Positions 7,185 through 14,658 of a stretch of DNA of 32,181 nt are shown here, one piece after another. Both the position numbers and the translations under genes were made by a program. The notes below the pieces were generated by a model. It ran no database searches, was not told where the DNA came from, and saw only the letters and a list, made by a program, of their open reading frames with translations. Position 1 is the first letter of the stretch, and each line of letters begins with the position of its first letter. The DNA comes from Peptococcaceae bacterium. Lineage in GTDB: Bacteria > Bacillota > DSM-12270 > Thermacetogeniales > Thermacetogeniaceae. Location: assembly GCA_023249405.1 (NCBI GenBank), contig JAHFCR010000032.1:3342-35522 (forward strand), given 5' to 3'.

Positions 7185-8699
7185 CTAAGATTTAGTGATG
7201 GAGTACTGATCGATGGCAGTCATATCGTTAGTTCGATAGGTAACGATGGAGAAATGGTTGGAATCAAGGGTGACGTAGGAGAAGGTGGGCACATGCAGCT
7301 GCCACCTGCGGGCGCTAAACCACGCCGGCGTTGGCAATTGCCCGTTCCAATCGTAGAATTTGCTGCCGCTGCCGGAGTCGAGGGTCAGATAGAGAGTGCC
7401 GGTGGGATTCACCACGCTGCCGTTGAGGGTGGTCTGGTTCATCTGCGCCGCCCCGTTGAGTATCTGGTAGGACCTGGTGTACTCATGGTCATGGCCGGAC
7501 ATCACGATATCGATGTGATACTTGTCAAACACCGCCGGATAATTGGCCCTTCTGAACTGGATGTCCGGATCGGTGTAATGGTTGGCCTCGCTGTATACCG
7601 AGTGGTGAAAACTGACGATCCTCCACTTGGCGTTCGGATTGGCGGCGATGGCCTGTCCGATAAAAACGTCGTGCGTGGCAACGCTTAGGGTGTTGCTGTT
7701 GAGCACCATAAACAGGGCATTGCCATAGGTATACCAGTAGTCGCCGTCGTTGCCAAATGCGCTGGCGCCGTATTGTGTGGACTGGTTGGGCAGATTATAG
7801 TGATAGGCGAAGTACGGGCCCAGGGAATAATCATGGTTGCCATCGATGTTGGCCACCGGAAGGCTCGTCATCTGAGGCACGAAATATTCGGCATATTCCT
7901 GATCTTGCCCTCCCTCTACACCACCAGTCCCTATTCCTGGCGTATCATCCCGATCTTTGGTCGTTTCATTGTTGACCTGATCGCCGAGGGACATCAGAAA
8001 GCTGACGTCGGGGAACTTGTTGAGGGCCTTAGTCACCGTGTCCCGCCAGCCGGCTCCGTCGATTGCAACGGATTGTTGAGCATCTTTAGTGTCTTGCGCT
8101 GGTTGACCGGGGGTAAGAACCTCACATCTAGCCCCGATCTGCGGGTCGCCTACAGCCAGGAAGCTGAAGCTGCCGGGCTTCTTGGTAGTGAAAGTATAAA
8201 TGGAACTCCAGTTGGCTTCGGTATTGTCGCCGAAGCGATACAGATACGCTGTCGAATTGGAGAGACCGCTCACCGTTACTTTGTTCTGATAAAAACTGCC
8301 CGGGCTGAGAGCGGTAGCTGAAGTGCCGTAGTAGGAGGCAACGCTTGTCCCATAAAACGCTGTCACACCGGTGCTGGGAAAGGTAGTGCCATCCCAATTG
8401 GCGGGCTTGGCGGCAATTTGCACCGTCGGGATGGGAGATGTTGGATTGGGAGCTGTGGAAGTGGGCAGTGGAAGAGTCAAACCGCTAGTGGTGGCCCATG
8501 AAAAGCAGAGTTGCGTGGCGTCGCTGCCGGGGGTGATGTTCAGCATGCTGATACCGTTGAGGCCGCCGTAGTAGCTGGAGGCACTGGCGGCAACCGGAGC
8601 GCCGGCGCCGACGTTGATGACCAGCCCGGCAACGGCCATTGCAACTACCAACAGCGATGACAATAAGATATAACCGACTTTTCTAAGCTTGCCTGGCAT
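7185..8699 (-). CDS. Exported purple-acid-phosphatase-like metallophosphoesterase
   Basis: 504 residues. The ATG at 8699 is chosen because AGGAGGGG lies just upstream of it; an in-frame TTG at 8723 has no such site. The signal peptide covers about 1-42. Residues about 45-175 form a purple-acid-phosphatase N-terminal, fibronectin-III-like domain ('SGLSNSTAYLYRFGD'). The calcineurin-like catalytic domain follows: D185-x-Q187 (VGDPQ), LGDQV, GNHD (287-290), FHHS and GHDH (402-405, SGHDHEYTRS). The D-x-Q first motif is normal for bacterial members of this group. It probably releases phosphate from organic phosphoesters outside the cell; true substrate unknown. No wall anchor is visible. A Pho-box-like promoter precedes it. 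Confidence 0.88.
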   Translation of the reverse strand: MPGKLRKVGYILLSSLLVVAMAVAGLVINVGAGAPVAASASSYYGGLNGISMLNITPGSDATQLCFSWATTSGLTLPLPTSTAPNPTSPIPTVQIAAKPANWDGTTFPSTGVTAFYGTSVASYYGTSATALSPGSFYQNKVTVSGLSNSTAYLYRFGDNTEANWSSIYTFTTKKPGSFSFLAVGDPQIGARCEVLTPGQPAQDTKDAQQSVAIDGAGWRDTVTKALNKFPDVSFLMSLGDQVNNETTKDRDDTPGIGTGGVEGGQDQEYAEYFVPQMTSLPVANIDGNHDYSLGPYFAYHYNLPNQSTQYGASAFGNDGDYWYTYGNALFMVLNSNTLSVATHDVFIGQAIAANPNAKWRIVSFHHSVYSEANHYTDPDIQFRRANYPAVFDKYHIDIVMSGHDHEYTRSYQILNGAAQMNQTTLNGSVVNPTGTLYLTLDSGSGSKFYDWNGQLPTPAWFSARRWQLHVPTFSYVTLDSNHFSIVTYRTNDMTAIDQYSITKS

Positions 8700-8915
8700 A
8701 AATTCCCCTCCTAAAATTTGCAATGTTTTTTCTCAATACCTGGTTTCGCTTTGGGCGCTGCGCTTGAAAAGCCCTGCCCCTGCGTCAATCCTTCTCAACC
8801 TTTTTAACTGTCACTGCACGAAAACAAACTCCGTCCAATCAAACCAAGTAGATCAATATCCACCTCCCGCCTGAAGGCCCGCCCATCATTGCCCGTCCAA
8901 CCAACCTTAAAGATC

Positions 8916-8979
8916 AGCATAAGCTCCGAATATTAAGATAAGATAAAGCTCTGAAGAATTTAATGTTAATCTCTGTTGA
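8916..8979 (-). promoter_or_regulatory. Candidate PhoP-dependent promoter of the phosphatase gene
   Basis: Minus strand, in order: TCAACA (8979-8974), 4 nt, TTAACA (8969-8964), 5 nt, TTCTTC, 5 nt, TTTATC, 5 nt, TTAATA (8936-8931), 9 nt, TATGCT (8921-8916) as -10. Bacillus Pho boxes are TT(A/C/T)A(C/T)A repeats at about 11-bp phase. The match is good for the first, second, fourth and fifth hexamers and poor for the third. The leader from here to the start is about 210 nt, with no recognised riboswitch. Confidence 0.5.
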
Positions 8980-9076
8980 CATAAGAATTTCGCTTTCTGG
9001 GCCGGCATTGCCGTGGCAAACGCCGTTACTGGCGGATAGCCTCGACGCTGTTTCCTTAGAGTTAGAGCAGAAGTAG

Positions 9077-9116
9077 AAAAAATGACGGGAGAAGTGGTCA
9101 ACCCACTTCTCCCGTC
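9077..9116 (-). terminator. Strong terminator after the 1558-residue protein gene
   Basis: On the minus strand a perfect 14-bp stem (GACGGGAGAAGTGG at 9116-9103 with its complement at 9097-9084) closes a 5-nt loop and is followed by A and six T. It sits 6 nt past the stop codon. Confidence 0.93.
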
Positions 9117-9122
9117 CTCGTC

Positions 9123-12100
9123 CTAGTTGACTGTCACCGTTGTCGACACATCAGTTGCCAAAGGTTGCCAGGTAGCGCTGGTCGACCAGTCGTTCCAGAA
9201 GAATCCCTTGACCGTATAGCTGTTGCTGGCAGCAGACTGGAACAGGACCGTATACTCGGTATCCGGGCTGTTTGACACCTGGAAGGTGGCAGCGTTCAAA
9301 AACACCGCCTGATTATTGGCGTCCAGGGCCTCCACGATCGCCAGGCCGGGCAGGGCGCCGTCGGAGTTCTTGGAGGCTCTCCAAGATAGATAGTATTGCC
9401 TGCCATGAGTTAGCGGCCCGGTGACAGGCTGTCTGTTCGCATCCAGCACCGCAATGCTTCTGATGGTAGCGCCGGCAGTGCCCTTAGTAAAGGTTGCAGT
9501 AACCGGCGTGCTCCACAGGCCGGTAGCGGGGTCGAACGCCGCTGCCGTCACCGTCGTGGTTCCGGTAAGAGTGAAGGGCCTTGAATACACGTAGCTGTAA
9601 ACCGTGGGAGCCGAGCCGTCCAGGGTATAGCAAGCCATGTCCCCTGCGGGGATATTGCCAATGCCCACCGTCTGGGTATTGGTAAAGTAGCCGCCGTTAG
9701 GGGTGATGGTGGGCGCAGCCGGAGCAACGCCTACACCGCTCTGTTTCTCGATGCCGAAGGTTTCCATGACGTAGGGTTGGGCGTTGTTCTTGTTCTGGTC
9801 GATCTCGTAGGAGATCACACTCAGTTTGCCGCCGTCGACGGTGATACTTTCGAAGGTCTGGATCTGGCCCCTCTCCGGCCTGGTGGTATCGTTCGGGTCG
9901 GGCCCGTATTGGGCGGCATGGTTTTCGTCAGCGTTATCAAAAAGATTGAAGTAGCTGGGATCGATGGTCTTGCTCTTGTAATACACTTTGGCGCCGGCAG
10001 CGCCGGGGATCAGATAGATGGAACCGCTCGGGTTGACGATGTATTTGATGCCCTGCCCATTAAATGTTTCAGTGATCTGGGTCTCGGCCGCCGCCGCACC
10101 GTCCGCCTTGATCGGCTTGCTGCGGGCATAGATGTGGTCATGCCCCTGCAGCACCAGGTCGATGCCCAGGCTGGCCATCGCCGGAGCGACCTTGGCTCTG
10201 AGTCCGGTGGCTCCGGCTATGTCTGAGTCGGTGGCATGGTTGGCAGTGGTGTAGGGTCCCTTGTGCAGAACGGCGATGATCCATTTTGCTCCCGCGGCCC
10301 TGGCCGCCTGTACGTCAGACTGCATCCACTGCAGCTGGGCCGGGCTGAAATCGGCATAGTCGGCCGAGCTATCGTTGGTGTTCAGCACAATGAAGTGAGC
10401 ATTGCTGTAATTGTAGGAGTAGTAATCGCCCTTGGCGGTGTCCTGGCTGTTGGGCGCTTCAAGGTCGAAATGCTGGATGAAAGCGTTGGTCGTCGCATCA
10501 TGGTTGCCGGCGACCGGAACGATGGTGGTGCCCAGCAGGCTGGCTTGCGCCTGGTTCAGCATCCAGTTCCATTCCTGCTCGTTGTTTCCGTCTTCCACGA
10601 TATCGCCGTTGAGCGCCAGGAACTTGGCGTTGCTCACCGTGGCCAGGGCATTGGCGATGGTCTGCGACGAGAGGGTGGCCTCACCCTCGTCCAGGGCCTG
10701 GGTGTCGGCCAGATCGACGAAGGTGAAGGCGCCGCTGGTAGGCGCCGTTTGGAAGGTTCCGACTGCGCTCCAAACATCCAGAGTCGCATCGCCAACCCGG
10801 TAGCGGTAGCTGGTGTTGGCCTGCAGTCCCGTAGCCTCGGCCTTGTGGACCCGCTCGCCGGGGGAGTTCGTGGAGGCCGTCCAGGCACCGCTGAATTTGG
10901 CAGCCTGGCTCCAGTCGGGAGTGGTCCCGGCATTCGGCTCCACCTGCAGGTCGCTGGCACCAGACGCGCTGCCGGTGTACCAGGTGAAGCCCTCTGCTCC
11001 GGCCGGGTCGCCGTTGATGGTGGCCGTTATTTTGCTCACCGTATCGTAAGTGTTGGCGTTGCCGCTGGCGATCCGGCCCTCGATCGCTGCCGTGATGCCG
11101 GATGCTCCAGCCGCAGTCACTGCGGCGCTGCATGCCTGCATGACATCGATGCCTGTATCTGTAGAGGCAACATTTTTGAAAACAACAAAGCCGTCGCCGC
11201 CCCCGGACACGAAGTTGTTGGTGGCCACCCTGTAGGCGCCAGTCATGTTGACCGGGGTACCGTCGGATTTGGTGATGCGGAACACCCTGCTGCCAACGGG
11301 CTGTGTCATGTCATAGGAGAACTTCAGGCCGGAGATCTGCACGCCCCTGCCGTCCGGGTAGCCGGATTGGGGTGTCAATGCCTCCTCCAGTACCGTTTTT
11401 ACCTGGGCGCCGGTCATGTTGCAGGTGGTGATGGTGTTCCCGAAGGGCTGAAAGGCCAGCATGGTGGAATAGGTAATGGTTCCCTGGGGAATGTCGATGC
11501 GCAGACCACCGTTGTTCATGAAGCCGAAATCGGCATTGACCTTGTTGCGGATGACATCGGTCGACCAGTTGCCGGCCAGCGACTCGCCACAGGGGGAGAC
11601 AGCCTGGGCGCGGGTCAGGGTGATGGCGGCAGAACCCAGCACCTCGTTGAGGATGGGGCCCTCATCGAGCTTGGTCTGGGCAACGATCTGATAGACCTGC
11701 TGAGCAACGGCGCCATCGATCTTCGGCGAGGCTGCCTTATACCCGAAGGGGAAGGCAGTACTGCCGGTATCTTCAGGGTAGTAGCCGCTGTTGGCGTTTG
11801 TGAACACCGGCTTGCCATCGCCGCCCAGATAGAACTTCAGGTCGATGAACCCGTAGCCGTAGGCGTTGCCGATCTCCAGCGGGATGGTCGCTCCTGCATT
11901 GGTAGTCACCGTAGTGTTGACGATAGAGTGCGTGTGGCCGCCCAGAACGGCGTCAACACCGGTCAGTTGTTTGGCAATGTCCACGATCGGGCCGGAGGCG
12001 CCGTTGTTGTAATTATCGCCCTCATGGATCAGGGCGATCACTACCTGGGCGCCATGCGCCCTGGCATCAGCAGCGGCGGCATTGACGCAGGTCACGTTGC

Positions 12101-13799
12101 TCCGCACGTCGTAGGGAGCGATGTTGTCCGCCAGCACGATGTTCGGCGTATCCTCGGTGAGACCGCCGACGACGGCGATCTTCTCCCCGTCCAGGGTGAA
12201 GATCTGATAGGGATCGAAGACGGTGTTATTGGTGCCTTTGTAGAACAGGTTGGCGCAGACGAAGGGGTAGTTGGAGTAGACACTCTGAGTGATACCGGTG
12301 ACCTTATCCAGGCCCCAGTCGAACTCGTGGTTGCCGACGGCGGACGCCGCCACACCCATGGCGTTAAAGACCTGCATCACCGGCTTGCCGTACTCCAGGT
12401 TGGACATAGCGGTACCCTGGTAGTTGTCGCCGCCGGACAGGATCAGCGTCCGGGTAGGATTGTTGGCAAAAACGACGTCACTGACGTTCTCGGCCAGCTC
12501 GGCAGCCACCGGAGTGCCAGAGGTAGTTTCCAGCGTGCCGTGCAGGTCGGTGACCTCCACGATGTCGAACGTAGCCGGATTGACCTGCACCTGGATCGGG
12601 CCGGAAGCGGTCGCCCCGCTCTCGGTCACGGCGCTGCCCTTGACCACGATGCTCACGTTCACCGGAGTAGTCACCGGGGGGGATGCGGTGCCGGAGACAG
12701 TGATCAGGATGCTGTTGGCGCCGGGCACCTTGGCAGCGGTATCGGTAAGCCCAGCTGGAAGGCCGGTCATAGCGAGATCGGAGGCATAGACCGCATCCCT
12801 GACGGTGCCACTGCTAATTTTAATCGTCCAGGTGCTGTCGCTGGATACCGTGGTGTTGCCTGCAGTCATGGCCACAGTGGCATCGGTGGCGGCGCCAGCC
12901 ACCTGTACGGGACCCTGGGCGGGGGGCTGGAACCAGTCGATGATATTGTTGAAGATGTTGCTGTTGGACAACGAAGAGTCTCCCAACTCGTAATCGGAGA
13001 AAAAGGTTGTTCCCGCCGCCACCAGTTTGCCGCCTCCGGCCAGTTGCTCGGCGCCCAGCATGTGCAGCTGGCCGTCCGGCGGGGTGACCCTGCCGTCATG
13101 ATCGGAGTCTGTTCCGGACGTGGTGCTGTTCGGCTTGACCATCCAGTCGATGGCGCTGTCATTACCGTAGACCTGCAGATAGACCGACGAGCCGCTGTAC
13201 ATCCTGAACGGCAGGCCGGTGTCGCCCGATTTCACCAGATTGTACTTGGGGGCCTCGTACTGGGAGAAATTAATTTTATAAGCGCTTCCGACCTGATTGG
13301 CGGGGTTGCTGTCCGTCAACTCGTCGTCGTTAAAGCGCATGTCAGACCCCAGGGTCTGGAGCACCGCATTCCCCTGTGCAGAACTCGCATAGGCGCCTGT
13401 TCCATCACCGTAATCCGCGCTGCAGGTGACGATCAGGTTGCCTCCGGCATAGACGTAGTTCGTCACGGCCGTCATCTCATCGGAGGAGAGCACGGACGTC
13501 TTGCCGGGATCGGTGATGATCAGCACCTTTGCCCCGCTCAGGACGCTCGACGTCAGGGTGCCGGTGTTCACGACCACATTGAAGCCTTTGGCTTGAAGAG
13601 CGGTTTTCATCATGGTGCCACTGTTAGGATAGGATCCGTTCGCTGTGTAGATATTGGCGTGTCCAGCGTCAATCACCGCCACCGGCTGGCTGCCGTCGGC
13701 CAAAGCCCGTCTGGACGCCGGAGCATAACCGAGAGTGAACACGAACATGACCAGGAGCGCTACTGTCAACCATCGGGTCAGGTTTTTGTTCAGAAACAT
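9123..13799 (-). CDS. Giant exported protein: DUF4350-like domain, 5'-nucleotidase and purple-acid-phosphatase-like domains fused
   Basis: 1558 residues from ATG 13799 (AAGGAAGG 7 nt upstream). The signal peptide spans about 1-35. Residues about 40-290 are a Rossmann-like domain ('VAVIDAGH', 'VLIITDPG', 'YAGGNLIVTC') of the DUF4350/GATase-like kind. An Ig-like domain follows (about 300-410). The first enzyme is UshA/5'-nucleotidase-like: D418-x-H420 (TDLHG), GGDNYQG, GNHE (489-492) and GGHTH (620-624), followed by its 5'-nucleotidase C-terminal domain (about 690-900; 'NNGGLR', 'FQPFGN'). A fibronectin-like domain leads into the second enzyme: D1032-x-Q, NGD, GNHD (1098-1101), LHKGPY and GHDH (1219-1222). 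A chitobiase-C-like domain (about 1365-1445) and the C-terminal module shared with the propeller protein end it. A nucleotide-scavenging role is inferred. It is bounded by terminators and probably monocistronic. Confidence 0.9.
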   Translation of the reverse strand: MFLNKNLTRWLTVALLVMFVFTLGYAPASRRALADGSQPVAVIDAGHANIYTANGSYPNSGTMMKTALQAKGFNVVVNTGTLTSSVLSGAKVLIITDPGKTSVLSSDEMTAVTNYVYAGGNLIVTCSADYGDGTGAYASSAQGNAVLQTLGSDMRFNDDELTDSNPANQVGSAYKINFSQYEAPKYNLVKSGDTGLPFRMYSGSSVYLQVYGNDSAIDWMVKPNSTTSGTDSDHDGRVTPPDGQLHMLGAEQLAGGGKLVAAGTTFFSDYELGDSSLSNSNIFNNIIDWFQPPAQGPVQVAGAATDATVAMTAGNTTVSSDSTWTIKISSGTVRDAVYASDLAMTGLPAGLTDTAAKVPGANSILITVSGTASPPVTTPVNVSIVVKGSAVTESGATASGPIQVQVNPATFDIVEVTDLHGTLETTSGTPVAAELAENVSDVVFANNPTRTLILSGGDNYQGTAMSNLEYGKPVMQVFNAMGVAASAVGNHEFDWGLDKVTGITQSVYSNYPFVCANLFYKGTNNTVFDPYQIFTLDGEKIAVVGGLTEDTPNIVLADNIAPYDVRSNVTCVNAAAADARAHGAQVVIALIHEGDNYNNGASGPIVDIAKQLTGVDAVLGGHTHSIVNTTVTTNAGATIPLEIGNAYGYGFIDLKFYLGGDGKPVFTNANSGYYPEDTGSTAFPFGYKAASPKIDGAVAQQVYQIVAQTKLDEGPILNEVLGSAAITLTRAQAVSPCGESLAGNWSTDVIRNKVNADFGFMNNGGLRIDIPQGTITYSTMLAFQPFGNTITTCNMTGAQVKTVLEEALTPQSGYPDGRGVQISGLKFSYDMTQPVGSRVFRITKSDGTPVNMTGAYRVATNNFVSGGGDGFVVFKNVASTDTGIDVMQACSAAVTAAGASGITAAIEGRIASGNANTYDTVSKITATINGDPAGAEGFTWYTGSASGASDLQVEPNAGTTPDWSQAAKFSGAWTASTNSPGERVHKAEATGLQANTSYRYRVGDATLDVWSAVGTFQTAPTSGAFTFVDLADTQALDEGEATLSSQTIANALATVSNAKFLALNGDIVEDGNNEQEWNWMLNQAQASLLGTTIVPVAGNHDATTNAFIQHFDLEAPNSQDTAKGDYYSYNYSNAHFIVLNTNDSSADYADFSPAQLQWMQSDVQAARAAGAKWIIAVLHKGPYTTANHATDSDIAGATGLRAKVAPAMASLGIDLVLQGHDHIYARSKPIKADGAAAAETQITETFNGQGIKYIVNPSGSIYLIPGAAGAKVYYKSKTIDPSYFNLFDNADENHAAQYGPDPNDTTRPERGQIQTFESITVDGGKLSVISYEIDQNKNNAQPYVMETFGIEKQSGVGVAPAAPTITPNGGYFTNTQTVGIGNIPAGDMACYTLDGSAPTVYSYVYSRPFTLTGTTTVTAAAFDPATGLWSTPVTATFTKGTAGATIRSIAVLDANRQPVTGPLTHGRQYYLSWRASKNSDGALPGLAIVEALDANNQAVFLNAATFQVSNSPDTEYTVLFQSAASNSYTVKGFFWNDWSTSATWQPLATDVSTTVTVN

Positions 13800-13980
13800 C
13801 AATACGCCTTCCTTTCTGTTTTAATGATCTGCCTATTTACGCTCACCCCGTCTGACAAGCCATCGTTTTTTCGATAACACCCCCCCCTGACTGCCTGTAC
13901 TCTTACTTGAGAGCGCTACAGACAAAGAGCCACCAGCAGCGATAGCGGCGGCGGCGGCGAGTGTAGCAAGGTGTTCTCTA

Positions 13981-14046
13981 ATGATAGCCCGGATGTATTA
14001 ATCTGCTGTAAAAATTATGTTATTTTGCCAATAAGATTTTGGTTAA
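13981..14046 (-). promoter_or_regulatory. Candidate PhoP-dependent promoter of the giant phosphoesterase gene
   Basis: Minus strand: TTAACC (14046-14041), 6 nt, TTATTG (14034-14029), 5 nt, ATAACA (14023-14018), 5 nt, TTTACA (14012-14007), 5 nt, TTAATA (14001-13996), 9 nt, TATCAT (13986-13981) as -10. Hexamers recur every 11 bp, as in Bacillus Pho boxes, and the 9-nt gap to -10 equals that of the neighbouring phosphatase gene. The remaining leader of about 180 nt (13800-13980) is GC-rich with GCC triplets; no known riboswitch was recognised in it. Confidence 0.55.
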
Positions 14047-14080
14047 CCCCCATAACCGCCTATCAGATTCGCATGGGGCA

Positions 14081-14116
14081 ATTAAAAAGCCCATTCCTCA
14101 ACTGCTCGGAATGGGC
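14081..14116 (-). terminator. Rho-independent terminator after the DUF6199-like gene
   Basis: On the minus strand GCCCATTCC (14116-14108) pairs with GGAATGGGC (14097-14089) across a 10-nt loop, followed by TTTTTAAT. It lies about 95 nt downstream of the small gene and immediately upstream of the giant gene's promoter region, insulating it. Confidence 0.88.
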
Positions 14117-14212
14117 ATAACGCCACATGAATTTATTAAAAATCGCTGAACATCATTGCGCCGCGATCAAAACCGTCTTACAAGCACAAAGCTCGCTCTT
14201 TGGGCAGGCCTG

Positions 14213-14440
14213 TTAAAACCTGCTCACTATGTACGGCAACAAAAACAAGCACAGCACCAAAAGCATTGTTGCCACGCCAACCAATCTTCGCGTCATAAAA
14301 AAGGCGGCAGTGGGCTCTCTTACGGCTTTCCAGCCTTCAAATGTTTTCCATATCATTCTCGGGTTGAATGCATTTAACAAACCTACAATAAATATAAGTA
14401 TGAAAACAATCGTGGGAATGATCATGATTCCCTTGGGCAT
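14213..14440 (-). CDS. Small DUF6199-like membrane protein
   Basis: 75 residues with two hydrophobic helices (about 6-24 and 50-70) flanking a polar loop. The loop has 'NPRMIWKTFEGWKA', the N-P-R...W...GWK pattern I associate with DUF6199 proteins of Firmicutes; function unknown. The ATG at 14440 is used. A TTG one codon earlier is possible and lies nearer ideal spacing from the GGGGG at about 14451-14455. It has its own terminator downstream. The family call is from memory of the motif and is moderate. Confidence 0.65.
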   Translation of the reverse strand: MPKGIMIIPTIVFILIFIVGLLNAFNPRMIWKTFEGWKAVREPTAAFFMTRRLVGVATMLLVLCLFLLPYIVSRF

Positions 14441-14507
14441 CAACAGTTAGCCCCCTTTTTCTTTAGTCTCCTTGGGATTATGGCGGGATTAGCCTGGCTT
14501 CATCCGA

Positions 14508-14658
14508 CGTCTAACCGCCCACTAATACCCCCGCTTCAAAAAGTGGTGGGTTAAGGGGTACATTTTGGCTGGGTACCGGGGCACCCCGGTGGCGTGGGAT
14601 CGGCTCAGCTAAGCATCAGGTGGGGTAAAAACCCGTCTGATGCCAGTTTCACCTTATC
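14508..14658 (+). repeat. Structured interspersed repeat, copy A (overlaps topB 3' end)
   Basis: About 150 bp matching copy B at 28213-28361. It has a first hairpin region (CCCCCGCTT...AAGTGGTGGG), a GC-rich centre with ACCGGGG-CA-CCCCGGT, the string GGGATCGGCTCA, then a second hairpin (14613-14643) with arms GCATCAGGTGGG/CCCGTCTGATGC, pairing 12 bp with two G-U wobbles. The topB stop codon TGA lies inside the repeat edge. No coding capacity. Confidence 0.75.

Noticed and set aside
9001-9060. Possible c-di-GMP riboswitch (GGCAAAC followed by GC-rich hairpin on the plus strand)
   Set aside because: The conserved ACGCAAAGCC segment and second stem are absent, and no plus-strand gene follows.
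10236-13877. 1213-codon open frame on the plus strand opposite the giant phosphoesterase gene
   Set aside because: It mirrors the GC-rich codon pattern of the minus-strand gene, has no recognisable domain, and the minus-strand frame has a signal peptide and intact enzyme motifs.
13940-13965. GCC/GGC triplet run as a repeat expansion or CRISPR-like unit
   Set aside because: Only a few imperfect triplets in a GC-rich leader; no periodic spacer structure.
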